DNA from: Sipunculus nudus
Taxonomy: Eukaryota > Annelida > Sipuncula > Golfingiida > Sipunculidae
Assembly (NCBI GenBank): GCA_026874595.1
Contig: CM049310.1
Span: forward strand, 79,167,056 to 79,231,055
Direction: 5' to 3'
Length of the DNA: 64,000 nt
This document shows, piece after piece, positions 1-13,600 of the stretch. The notes beneath the pieces are model-generated. The model ran no database searches and was not told the origin of the DNA. It was given only the letters and a program-made list of their open reading frames with translations. Made by a program: the position numbers and the translations under genes. Position 1 is the first letter of the stretch, and each line of letters starts with the position of its first letter.

Positions 1-926
1 AACCACGGTGTCTATTACAAACAGAACATTTCAATTAAACTGCACAGAAATGATGATAAATTAATATAAACTTGTATTTCCAAATGTTGATCACAGTTAA
101 GGTATTAATTCTATACATTTCATAAAGCAAAAAATATTCAGTGACATACATATTCATCATCACTACATGAGCTGACATAACTTGAAGCCTATGGTCCATT
201 CTCTGGTCTTATACATATTTGTGCAGCAGATAGATTGTGAAATGATAAATTGCTATATATATATTCAGTATACTCCCATTTATTTGCCAATTTCAGGATC
301 TAGAAAAAAAATTTCCAATAGGCGAGGGTGGTAGTACATCAAGAGTGATGGGGGAAAAAAGATATATATAAAGAAGGGTAATCAGGAATTTTATGAATAG
401 TTGGTAAAAGACAATTCTAGCGGTAAACGGGCAAACAAGATAAACGAGTGCAGAGCTATAGTATATATGAGCAAAAATTTGACCGACTCTTGTTTCATGT
501 ACCATGGGCCACTACTTGATGAAAATGAAATAGCAGGAACCTTTAATTCCAGTCTAAAACTATTGCACTATGAAATTGAGAAGAGGTTCCTTATTTCAAG
601 TATATGATGAAGTGGCATTTTAATTTAAAGATGGTTTTTCTCCAATAACTGTTAATAATAATATTAATTGTTTGACATTGAAATTTGTTATTCTTTGAAA
701 CACTGCACATCTATAAAAAATAGAACAATTAATGAATCCTTTGCTATTTTGCAGATTTAATTCCATTCACATTATCAGCACCTGTTCTTGGCATTAATTT
801 TAAATCCTTGATACCTGTTGGTATTACTAAATGCCTATATCCAGACACTTGTAGGTAATATTAATAATTTACTTGTTGACCTAACATGAGCATTCCTGGC
901 AGATTAAGGTTTTCATCTACTAAGAG
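1..926 (-). other. VARS1 3' UTR and downstream flank
   Basis: AT-rich, with no coding signal on either strand. Minus-strand poly(A)-signal candidates are ATTAAA at 761-756 (about 165 nt past the stop), ATTAAA at 624-619 and AATAAA at 284-279. I cannot tell which is used. A 68-aa open frame on the plus strand (401-607) resembles no known protein and is probably chance. Confidence 0.45.
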
Positions 927-995
927 TTACTGTAACTTAGCAAGGGTTTCCATGGCAGCTGCTAGTTTCTCTATTTCTGCTGTTATCTGAGACAT
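927..995 (-). CDS. VARS1: VARS1 exon 27, C-terminal exon (aa 1041-1062)
   Basis: Encodes [22 protein letters not shown] and then TAA at 929-927. It completes the coiled-coil arm. Confidence 0.93.
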   Translation of the reverse strand: MSQITAEIEKLAAAMETLAKLQ

Positions 996-3900
996 CTGAA
1001 AAGAAGCGAACAGGATATTATAATCAAAATCAGTTCTAGCTACTTCAGAATTAACTATATATAACATTAGAAACATAATGTCAATCTCCTTTTTTGGCAA
1101 TTAAGCTGATGTTTAAGAGTCCTAAATGACATACTTAATGTCCACATTTAATGTTATATCCAAAATCAAATATGTTGACTTTAGGGGGGTACAACCATCA
1201 TATGGCACCATACTTGTACAAACTAGCTGGTTGATACCTAAGAACTTTCAATTTTTATAGTAATTTTAAGATTTGACCTCATCACCAGTACCCTTGTGTT
1301 CCACCCTTTTGACCTTGTTATTATAATGGGCCCCCAAAATGCTCCTACACAGGTCTTGGGATAGCTGTTTACAAGACAATAATGATGTCACAAAGGTCAA
1401 TGATATGGACATCACACTGACTGACGTCATCAACTTGAATCACTGCACTGATGAATATATTGCAGTCATTGTCAACTGTCTTGAAATATTCTGGATTATT
1501 TGTTTCATACGAATTACGTGCCATGCAGGTAAAACATTATTATTCACTCAATAATTGGAGGAATGGCTCCTGAACCTTTGGCCTAGAACTTTTTATTCTG
1601 TCTCCTTTGTATAAAAAATATCCCGGAATACATGCCAACATTGGTAATGGTACAGACTACATATGTTCTGTTTATAAGAGGTCTCTTAAATTATGAAAAT
1701 TTTATTATTGTCAGATGATTAACGATTTACAGTAATATTGGAAACCTGATTGGCTGAACGGAACAGTTATGCTCATGCTTATATACATTAAATGAATATG
1801 CTATTAAGGTCACGTAAAGGCTGTGGTTAGGTCAATTACCAGAAATTTCAGAAACAGTCCTGATGTAAGAGCTGAGATTTTTACAGTTATCCTAATTGAT
1901 TTCATTCATCATATTTTTATATATACAATGTATATAAAACTGACTTGAAGATAAAGACCATAAGGAAGTTAAGCTGCTGGATAACACTGTGGTGTAATAA
2001 TGTAATATTCAGTTCTTCAACTATTGTGTAACTCTTACACAACATGTCAGACTTTGTAACACTACTGTTGTAATCAATGTGCATTGCTTTTGGTCATAAA
2101 TTTCAGCTAACATTTTGTTAAATGCTATCAGATAAGAGTCATCTTCATGTAGTTCTGCTCCTAGTTCTCTAGCTAGTAATGTACAAAGCAGAATTTCTTA
2201 TTTTTTTTCACTCAGATTGTAAGACACTGTGACTGACCTTATTGGTATTCTGTTCCCGGACATTCTCTGGTACTTTGGTCTGGTAGTCAGGTTTGGATGC
2301 GGCCTCCTTCAGCCTGTCAAGCTGACTATTTAGCTTTGTTGTCTTGTCTTCTAGTTTAGATATTTCCTTCTGGGCATCTATCAAACCCTGCAATGTTACA
2401 AAATATATCAGGTTACCAAGCATTAAAGACTCATAAAATATAAAAGATATTAAATCTTCTTATTTTGATGAATGACATATTACTTTTATTCAAACCCTCA
2501 TCTAACAATTATCCACCATCATACTATAATTCACGGGAATCTGTTTGTTTGTTTGTCTGTCTGTCCGGATTCATTCGCACGCTAGGGATCGCATGGTCGT
2601 CAAACTTCGTGGGAGGGTGCATCTTGGTCTGGGGAAGAACGAGTTTATATTTTTTAGGCGTTTGGTAAAGAAATGGCCTCAAAATCGATAAAAATATTAT
2701 GGGTTTAATACCTGCGCTGTGCCATGGCCATTCTCACATAGTGCGCCCACGTCGTCCTAATTCTCCTCTCGCTAACCAATCAAATCAAACCTGACATATT
2801 CTGCCAAACATTCACTACGCGTCGGCCTTTTCTAAGCAGTCCGCTAGGTCAACACAAATTAAAGTTGTTGTGGGTTGACCGCGGGGACGAATTTAGACCG
2901 GGAACATCTCACCACTGCCCATATCGGCAATTTTGGCACAAGTGAATCATGTTGCGGGTTAATCGTTGGGACGAGTTGTTGTGGGTTAACCGCGGGGACA
3001 AATTTAGACCGGGAACATCTCACCACTGCCCATATCGGCAATTTTGGCACAAGTGAATCATGTTGCGGGTTAATCGTTGGGACGATTTTGGACGCGGAAC
3101 ATCTCACCCCTCGCCACATTTGTGTCAGTGCATTTCAAACGCGCACGCCATGTCAGTGCTCACTCATAATTTAAGAAAAGTGTGGATGCAGGTACTGATA
3201 TGGGTATATTCAATTATAAATCAACCCATCATCTGTGTACCTTGTGTATATAACTCTACATCTAGCACTTCACCTACTTTCTGAGCAGATGATAAAATTC
3301 CTCGCCACATGAACAAGGACCATTTGCTTATTTATATGCAACAAAAATAAAAACAGCACAAACTATCACGCATCCAGTGTATTTCCTTTTACATGCACAA
3401 GCTGATGTGAGCCACGATGATTGACATTTGTTATTGATACCTCCCCACATTCAGGAATGTCTATTTAACACGAGCAAAATACTATAAGCAGTCATTGAAG
3501 GTAAATAATACAGCAAATCAAAGATCAAACTACTAAATTTGAAGATCAACATGTGGTTTCCCTGCTAGTTTAACCACAATATAAAACATGAGAACGTAAC
3601 TTGTACTCCAGCATTCAACCTTGAACTAGCTGCAGGTATGGAATTAGATAAAGATGGACACATTTGTCATCACTATGTATGAAGTTCCTCTGTAAATAAT
3701 AGAAATCACTGGTCTGTTCAATCTTAAATAACTATTCATTTAATGAAGGATATCCCTTACCTTAAGCATCATGTGGACCTCACACTTGTCAGACACGGTA
3801 GCGATGGCACATCCCTCTGGTATCTCCTCCGTGGTGATGACGCTGACCTTGGCTCCTGATCCCAAGGTCACCATCAGGTCTATGTGGTTCTTTAAGATGC

Positions 3901-4618
3901 TGGCACAGTCTTCTGTAGAACACCTCAGGTACACTGCCAACAAATTAAATCAATGGATTTGTCATGTTTAAAAGACAGTTGACCTAACCATGAACTATAC
4001 ATGAACTTAATTACATATTCATAAAATGAATAATCATGAGCAAAGAGGTTGCAAGAAACCAATCAGAGCACTGTTGGCATGTAAACAGTCAATCAGCTGG
4101 CAGCCACAAAATTTGCATAATTTGGGCAGCTCTCCCAAAATCAACAAGAACACCTAAAGTCTGCACAGTACCAGTGTCTGCATGTTTTTAAAAGGAGACA
4201 GCACAAAAAAGGAGGCAGTATAAAACTTTCTGGCCCAAGGTTTGCAGGAGCTATTCTGCCAAATAGTCACTGAAATAATGTCTATCTTTTAACTGAATTT
4301 GTATGAAAAAGCACAAATATTGTGATATATTTATCGATGGAGAACAGATATAAACAAGCAATTCCAGCTGATGATGTCAGTCAAATCATATGTTACCACC
4401 CTTTCAGACGTCTTTGTGACGCCACTAAAGTGGAAAAGGGAAAATTTTATACTTTATTAGAGCATGTATTGAATTGTACAGATTTCCATACAATAACAAA
4501 CTAATATTTTAAGAAATCACATTAACACACACTGGTCCCCCCACAACAAATATAAACATCATGACAAGAACTAACAAAGATAATTTGCTATGACAACTTT
4601 AAAAACATTATGGTCTGT

Positions 4619-4672
<54 letters not shown>

Positions 4673-7600
4673 ACACTAACATCTGAGATAAGAAAAGTTT
4701 ATAAGTTCCTTTTGTGGCAGGGCATTTGGTTTTCACAAATCATTTAACAAAGCTCTATAAATAGTAAGATATGGACTGGCCAGTCCCTATCAGTTTTCAC
4801 TACTTACAGTCTGCCTTGGTCTTTGTGAGTTGGTAATCAGCCCTCATAGAGCGGACAGTCTTCACCACAGACATTGTGAATTCAACATCAGCCTCAAGCT
4901 CAGCATTCCTCCATGGGAACTGCAAAAGTATTTACATTGTGAAAACATTAAAGCATATCCAAATCTTAATCAAGGATTTAAAAGAGAAATCACATGAAAT
5001 GAGTACTTAATGATTTACAGAACATCAAAAGAAAAATTAAATAAAGACTTCATATCAACCCTTCCTACAGTTGGTCAGGTGCGTCTTGTTTGTGTGTTTA
5101 TATATATATATAGTTTATACCATTTTCTATGCAATGAGCATCCCCACTGTATAATGAGCACCCCCCCCCATGGATTTTTGAGAGATATCTTTGAGAAAAC
5201 AGAAGGGATAAGCTCTTCTCACCTTAAAAAACTTTGGCAGTACTTGTGGTCACTGTTATCTTGCCACCCCACTTGATGATTTTGGTGGCATTAAGTATTA
5301 TCAGGGTCCCAAGCCCATAAATATTGGGCACATTTTAGGGTACCAATAATATTTTATAAAATTCAATTTTGAGAGCATAAAAATTACATCAATTAAAGTA
5401 TAAATACAGCATATAGATTTTAAGTGAATAACCATCCACAGTGCATGTTACAACTGGAAAAGAGGGCCAACAAATTCTTCTCTGGACAATCTCTCTTTAG
5501 TGGACTGAAACTAATGAAATGTATAATGAACAATGTTCAATAAAGGTTAGGATAGTACTGTACATGTTTTTATATTCACCTGATCAGCTGTTGGGTAAGG
5601 TGTAACACAAATGCTGGGCGGCTCCTGATCCGTCCTGCGTGGCAGTCTCTGGAACAGCTCCTCTGACACAAACGGCATCATGGGAGCGATCAGCCTCAAT
5701 CCGCCATCCAGACAGGTGTAGAGGTTGTTCCTGGCGATGTCCTTCTTCTCTTCATCCTCACCATACAACACCGGCTTTAAACTCTCCTGCATGATCAGGC
5801 AGAATTTGTAACAATATTTATCATTATCATATTCCTAAACTTTTTGAGCAAAATTTCGAATGTTTTTATTTCCTTTTCTATGATAAATCTAAAAATAACA
5901 CCCTTTATCATACAGGACTGTTTCACTTTTAGTCCAAGGTAACATTTTATGTAAATTTTTAATATCCAATTCCATGTCACAGAATTCAAAATTAATGCAA
6001 AACATGTATGGTTTGCAAAGTAGCACATACAGAACCTGTAGACTATGTGCATGAGTCATTCCATTCATTTATTAGTTGTAGTCTTTCCAAATGGATCTCA
6101 GGAAGATTATATATATATATAACAGCAAAACCTAACATGTAATTCATTACAGCTGAATAGGATATTTTTACATGTAATCATAATTTAAATCAATGTTGTC
6201 ATTTTAAAAACAAACCTGAGATGTCAACACAAACATATGTATATTTTTAGAATGTATTCATAATTTTTATAACCAGGGGCTATCTGATCAGTTAACTATA
6301 TAGGCCATAAAGTATTTAGAGGGTGGATGAACTTACCAGATAGATATCACAAAGTTCATACAACCAGAAGTTATAACAGGCTGTGGTAACAGTAGGGAAG
6401 TCGTAATTTGTGAAGCCCTGATGTGACAGGACCACGGCTTCTGACAGGCGGCTCAGGATCCACATGTCCATCAGGCTCTCCTTACCAGTAACCTGACAAT
6501 GGGAAAACATATACATATATACATACATAAATACATACATATAGATAGACAGATAGGCATCTGTTATCATACATGTATATTTATCATATAAAGGACATTA
6601 CTATGTCAAGAGAAAGACAGATCAACAGAATAATACATTCACACTTACTTTAATTTTCAAAATTAGAAATATGACTCACCTGATTATGACTATAGTATAT
6701 GAGCTGACTGTTTTAATTTCTTAATATTTACTTATATTTAATACTAGATGTACAAGACCTTATAGGCTGATCCTAGGAAAGGTCACACTTCTTGTGTATC
6801 TACATTAATGTATCTTATTATGAACATGTAAAATATATGCGTGTGTCAACTACCAATGAAGTATTGTGACCTAAATGCAACATTTATATAGACATATCCA
6901 TTCCCCAATAGTGGATGACCTTTTATAGTCATTAGTTTTGCTTCATGTTAGGAAATGAGAGGCAAAAATTTAATAAATAGGGTAAAACAGGAGAAAGCAA
7001 AAATAACAAAAGAGATCCAATACAGTCTCTGACATTGTTTTGACAAATGTACATTCAATATACTTAAATTATGGTATAGTATGTTCAAATTTGCATTAAT
7101 TCAGAGACTTAAGCATTAATACTTGTATGTAATAAACATGTGAATTATTTATCATTAATTCCATGAAGTTCTAAATTGTTAAAGTACCTCCATCTTTGAC
7201 CTTGGTTTAAAGTTTTCCCCGAGACCATTCAGAGCGAATCGTGTGGCATTCCAAAGCTTGTTACAGAAGAACCTGTAACCCTGGACACGCAGGACATCCA
7301 GGTTGATGTCACGACCTGTAATTAACAGATACAATGTAAGTAATGGAAGATGACCAGTGAGTGATGTACCTTGTGCACCTAAAAGATACAAAGAGCACAC
7401 ATTTATATGCAGTGGTTTTCTACTCAATTTATACAAGTAAGCTTCCTCTAGCCTCTAATTATTCAAATGAAATAGATTTCTTAGGTTACTGGCTAATTGG
7501 TAGGTTATATTACCATTATTCCCTATGGGAAATCATATTCAAATTCTTATATGAAATTTCAACATCAATTTTGTGATGCAAGGGAAGAATGCAAAAACAC

Positions 7601-10600
7601 TACAGAGAAATGTATTTTTTATAGTCTACAGATCACACATATGCTCATCAGACTTATGAACACTCATAAAGTTAAAATTACATCTACATAAATAATCTTT
7701 GCTTTATCTCTTGGCTAAAAATAGCTTGTCATTAAAAGGTAGGGGACACAACTGGACTGTAAAAAGATGCTCACCAAGATTCTATCAATGATCTCTGTTA
7801 GGGGATAACCTCTCTGGGAACATATGCATTATAACATATGCACACATGTATATTTAATGACACTGCAATTTTACACTATCCTGACTGGTTAAGAAGTAAC
7901 ATTGAAGTCTTAGTACAGAGAGGGCCTACCTTGTGCTGTATAGGCACATAGAGCAAATCTCAAGGCATCTGTTCCACATTCAGGAATACCATTTGGGTAA
8001 TCTTCTTTCTGAAAAGAAAATAACACAGATGTTGAGAGATTTCTGAAAGTTGAAGTAATAACTTCTTTTCAGTTTCACTTTTTCTCAGGTACAAGACGTT
8101 GCAACTGATGCAATTATTTTTTAAGAAAATTAAATAACTCTTATGTGGCATTTTGAACCTAAGGTAGAGTTTCTATATTATAAGAGAAGAAAATTATGTA
8201 CAACACAGAACTCCCTTCAATTGAGCAATGAAATTAGCAGGCCATGCATTTAACTGAATATCCAAATAACACTTATGCATTTACTGCATATTTTAATAAT
8301 TGAGTGAGGATTGAAAAAGGTCAGACTGGTATTTCGGTTATAATGGTTATTATATATGGATCATACAACTAGATATAATAACTAATATAAGCACTCACAA
8401 CGGATTGGATGTTGGTGCATATTAGTCTATAAAGGTGGAGAAAATCAGAGTAATGAAATATGTATGTTTCTTCAGGTTAAATGATTTTCTCACCTGTCCA
8501 GCTTTAGCTTTTTCTATTTCTTTTGGCTCTAAGTTGCCATTCATTAGCTGGTCATGAAGGCCCTGTCGAAACAAATAAACATAAAATTCATCCATCACAC
8601 GCAATATGCCTAAATTGTCAATTCATCAGAAATGTATTGCCCAGGTTAAAGAGTAAATAAGTAAGTTTTTTTGTAAAAAAATCCATTTGACTTAAAAGAT
8701 TTTGAAGGGTTTAATAAACAAAGATTCATATTTTTCATATTCCACTGAATATAAAAGAATATCAATAACTGTATGAAATGAGATTCTTTTTATGCAATGC
8801 CAATGAATCTGATAAAGTTTGAAGTAGTGTTTGAAGTTGCTTCAGCTTAAGTAAAACAAAAATATTTTAAATATCCAAAGTTTTGCAGATGTGATGAGGG
8901 CATGGTGGTTTTTGTAGCTTTAAATACTTCAGTGCCAAATTACCAGTATATTGATGTAAAACCAGTTGGGTGTAACAACTTACTTGCAGTGATATACCAT
9001 TGATCACATCTAATGGATCTATAACATTCCCCAGTGACTTGCTCATCTTACGACCATGAGCATCTCTGATCATGGGATGAAGGTAAACCTGAATAAGAAA
9101 AAAAATATGCAAGTCTCCCTCCAGTATTAAATAACAGTATGATTTACATCTGGCAAATAATCCCACACACTCACAAGCTCTCCACTGAGCTTGCTTTTCC
9201 TACTTTTAAGCCTTAGTACTACACTTATGATGAAAGCTGAAATTGACTCAATATTGTTCAAAATAAAGAGTTCTGGACAAGGCCAAAATGTCTGTATGAA
9301 GGTGAAGGCATTTTCAGCAGGTAGTGGGCTTGGTTTGAGGTAGCAAGGGAGCCCTTATAGGGCTATATATGATCAGCACAACCTCCGAAGCCACATTTCC
9401 TGACCAGACCTGTCTTTAATTGTACTATTTTTTCTCTCTTTTTCTTGAAATATCCACTTTTCTAATATATATGTCTTATATTACATGTTGGATTTGACAT
9501 AACTGGTAACTTATCAAGAATAAGCATGCATAATTTTGTAACCTGTGTGGTTCCAGTCCTACTTTTATCCTGTTTTTTCATAAGCGGGCTGGACAGCCTG
9601 TACAGTTTGGTTTGAATTGGACTATGTATTTTGGTTGTCTTTTTGTTTGTGAGAGTTTCAAATTCACTATATTCGCAAGAGGGAAGTTATGTCAAATATA
9701 AAACCTTCATGAATCAAAAGCCTCAATGGTTGAAAGCAAGTTGAAAGGTAATAGATGAAAATAAATGAAATGATAATAGATTGTGTATGTTACCTGTAAA
9801 TCAAAGATTGCTATAATTAATGAAATCAGATCTTTTAAATTATTTGGAAATAATGAAAAATAATTTCAACTCATTCACTGTTCACTTGGGTCCCCCATCC
9901 AATTGATACAATTTTGCATGCATATTGTTTAATATAATTTATTTATGTAATAATAGATAATATGTGATGGTTATTTTATTTTGATATCACAAAAAAGAAA
10001 CCCTCACGAAAGAGTGAAAACTTAACAATCACAAAATTTTAACCTCGTGAATAGAAAGTAAACATTATATGGTTTATTATGTGTAATGTTGAAGTCAAGC
10101 TGTACCACAAAGGCAAATTCACTTTCAGTACAAGAATTTTTCTTCTGCTATTTATAACACTTGCATCTGTAAAAGGAAGCTTGAAACTATCATATTTTTC
10201 ATTTACCTCTGTGAATGGCAGTTTGTCTGTTAGCTGTAGCCCCATCATAACCATACGAGCCACCCAGAAAAATAAGATGTCATGACCTGTCTCAAGCAGA
10301 GTTCCTGGGTAGAAGAACTTCAGATCCTCTGTCTGTAACACATGGAAATACAATAATTACACACACACACACATAAACACTTTACTTGTCTGCATTCAAG
10401 TAAAAGAATTCAACAGGTTAAGCTTTTTTGCTTTATATATAGCTATTCTTTGACCAGTAAAAATGTTTAAATTTTATTTTTACCATTTTTTTGTATTTGG
10501 ACTTTTTAAAAGTCTGGTCACCTTCATCTATCACCTTTTTAAGTATTTTAAGAACTTTGTAACAGTTAATGTTAACAAAATAAAGTTTCTTAATAGATTT

Positions 10601-13600
10601 GTAAATGAAAGAATGTTTCTGTGAATGTATAAATATAGAAAAGAAAGCTTTGGTTTTAATAATATGCCACCACAATTATTTGATTATACTTGACTGTTCA
10701 CAACACGTGAACCACTGGAAAGAGCTGCCACCAAATTACTGATTATTCAATAAATGACAAACATGCAAGAATGTACACTTATCCATGTTTTGTGAAGCTA
10801 CAGCTGTGTAGATATTTGGGGAAATCTTACCTGATCTGGCCAGCCAAAGATGGAGAAAGGGAAAAGTCCAGAAGAAAACCAGGTGTCTAACACATCCTCA
10901 TCTACAAAACATACAGCACCACACAGTCAGAGGAATATGTGTGAAGCCTGACTGGAGAAAATAATCTAAAAGTTGAATATTCTGACAACAAGCACACACA
11001 CACTATGCTACTTCATTACAGGGATGACATAAAAAGATGCATTTATTAAGAAACTTGTTTTGCTTGTTCTTTGTCTTTATATATTTTGAATGAAAGTGTT
11101 GAAAATCAAAAGGGCAGTTTGAGTTCAGATTCCACTAAAAAGAATTCATAACTAAGAATAAATACCTATTTTTTCTATATTCATATGTATTTGAATTCCA
11201 ATACCAAAAAATAGGGCTTTTTGTGAAGATTTTAAAAAGCAAAAGTTAAAGCCAATGGCAAGAACTCCCTGTTCTCACTGTAACATAAAATAATGTTTCA
11301 AGCACGCTAGAAAAAAAATCAGGAGCAAGATTTTTTTTCATGGATGCAATAAGCTATCTTCAACATTTATTAATCAATTTAATTCATAAAAATTAAAAAT
11401 ACATAATCAAAGAACAAAGTATAAACAAAAGTTTTACACAATTTTGAGGAAACAACTTCATGATTATTATTATCTAAAATATTAACTGACCTTGTTTCAG
11501 CTGTATTTTCTCAGCAGGAACACCAAACTTCTTGGCTGCCTTTTCTCTTGCTTCCTCCTCTGTCCTGCCAACCACCCAGTATTTCTCATCTGCCTCCTGC
11601 ATTAAAAATACAACGTTGAAAATTAGATTCAATGTCAAGAGAAAGAGAAAGCCCTGGATCCCTAGCCATTGGAAAGAACACAGAATTAGCACACATAGTA
11701 TGAACAGAAGTGAAATACACACAGCAATCAATTATAATAATCAAATAAAAACACCAATGACAAGCAAATAAAACTGAAATCTTTGAAAAGCTAAATCTCT
11801 CAATAAATGCAAAAACTGCGTATTCTCTTACAGCAGAGAAAAGGGCCAAGCTAAAATAATGTATATCATGCTCTGGTACAGACAGTGAAATGAACTATGA
11901 GAGGAAAATCTGAATAATAATCGAAGCTTTACCAAATGATCTCTGCCATAGCCATAATCTATGGTTAAAACACTATTTGCAATTACAAGTACTGAATCAG
12001 GCCTATATCACAAAATAAATACACAGATTACAATATTTTAAGGTGCCTGTACAGTGTTTTGCTTTGCCTTTGGGTAACATCTGCACACAATCACATACTG
12101 ACCTCTCCAGCAGGGACTGATGGGTCATCGACAGTCACAAAGTATGCTGGGATACGATGCCCCCACCACAGTTGCCTGGAGACACACCAGTCTCTGCAAA
12201 AAAAAAACAGGTGTTAAATAAACAAATGAACCACACAGTCATCATACCATGAACATATAAGATGAGACTCTTTATATTACCTGTTAATTACATAAAGAGT
12301 ATTTTGCATAATATACACAGTAAAAGCTGCACTAACTGACATCTCTCTGGTGAACAGACCTGTTTAAAAGATGGTATGTCCAGAACAAAAAAGATGTATG
12401 TTCAGTGAAAGCTTCTAAAAAAACAACAACAAGGACCAATGTACCCGTAAGTGGTTTTGTTGGCAGACTGTCATGTCAGATATTTAATACAAGTCTCAAC
12501 TGGGACTTAACATTATGGCCTTGATAGCAGGATGGTGATGATATAAGGGTGGTCAAAAGGCATGGCCTTTCTATTAAAGAGATTACCAGTAATGATGCTG
12601 TAGTAATTTTTATACGAACTGATTTGTTTTTACTTACCTGCAGTTATCCAGCCAGGAGAACCAGGTTTTGACAAACATGTCTGGGTAAATCTTCAGCTCA
12701 CCTGTCTTCACAGCCTGAAGAATGAAGTTTTCATCATGTTAAAAACAAGTCAATGAATCATAGTGATCTATCTTTAGGTATTTCACTAAAGCCAAATACT
12801 AATACTATAAATTATATTACTATGGAAGGTCTAGGTGAAAATACTGCCATAAAAAATATATAAAATTTTGTTTTATTTTTGTAAACTAGTCACCAAAATT
12901 ATTAATCTGACATAAAATATTATGTGTATGCTATCATACACCAGACAAAAACCCCAATTAAATCTGAGCTAAAGTTTGATATATAACTAGAATGGGTTTG
13001 TTTTTTGCAATGCAAAAACAGATACATGTCTCCTCTCCATATGGGCCTCCCAACCTTAATTCTGAGGAAAATAAAGACTGCTTTAAAAGTTTTTAGTGCA
13101 CAGAAATTCTAGAATTCTGAAGATTTGACCTTGAAAATGAAGGTCAGGCTCACCAGTTTTCCTTCTGGTTTGAGAACTTTGGTTTAAACAACTGCTGTAT
13201 CAAATTCGAGGAGAGAATATGCAGGGCTACAAAAGTTACCACATTCACAAAGAATCATAGAAACAATGAGCAATACTTCTGCTAATTTGACCTTGACGAT
13301 CCAGGTCAAGGTCACCATTTTTTTAACTCATCCAAGATCTTGGTGGAAACATTTGGTATATCAACATTGTGAAAAAAATATGCAATACTTCAAAAGTGAA
13401 GGGGTTCACAAAAAATTCAATTTTGGCTTAATTGACCTTGAAGGTGAAGACCCGGGTCACCAGCTTCAAACCTGTCTGAGATTTTGGTAGGACCAATTCA
13501 AATTTGTATTTCATGAAAAATTTTTTAAGTGGTTCATTAGTAATCACTTTCATAAAAATAAATGACAGAGGCCGACGCCAACTATGGATGCCAATGCAGA

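Noticed and set aside
2859-3174. Two overlapping ORFs on opposite strands with repeated peptides
   Set aside because: Explained by a 111-bp tandem repeat (37 codons); inside a VARS1 intron with no splice support.
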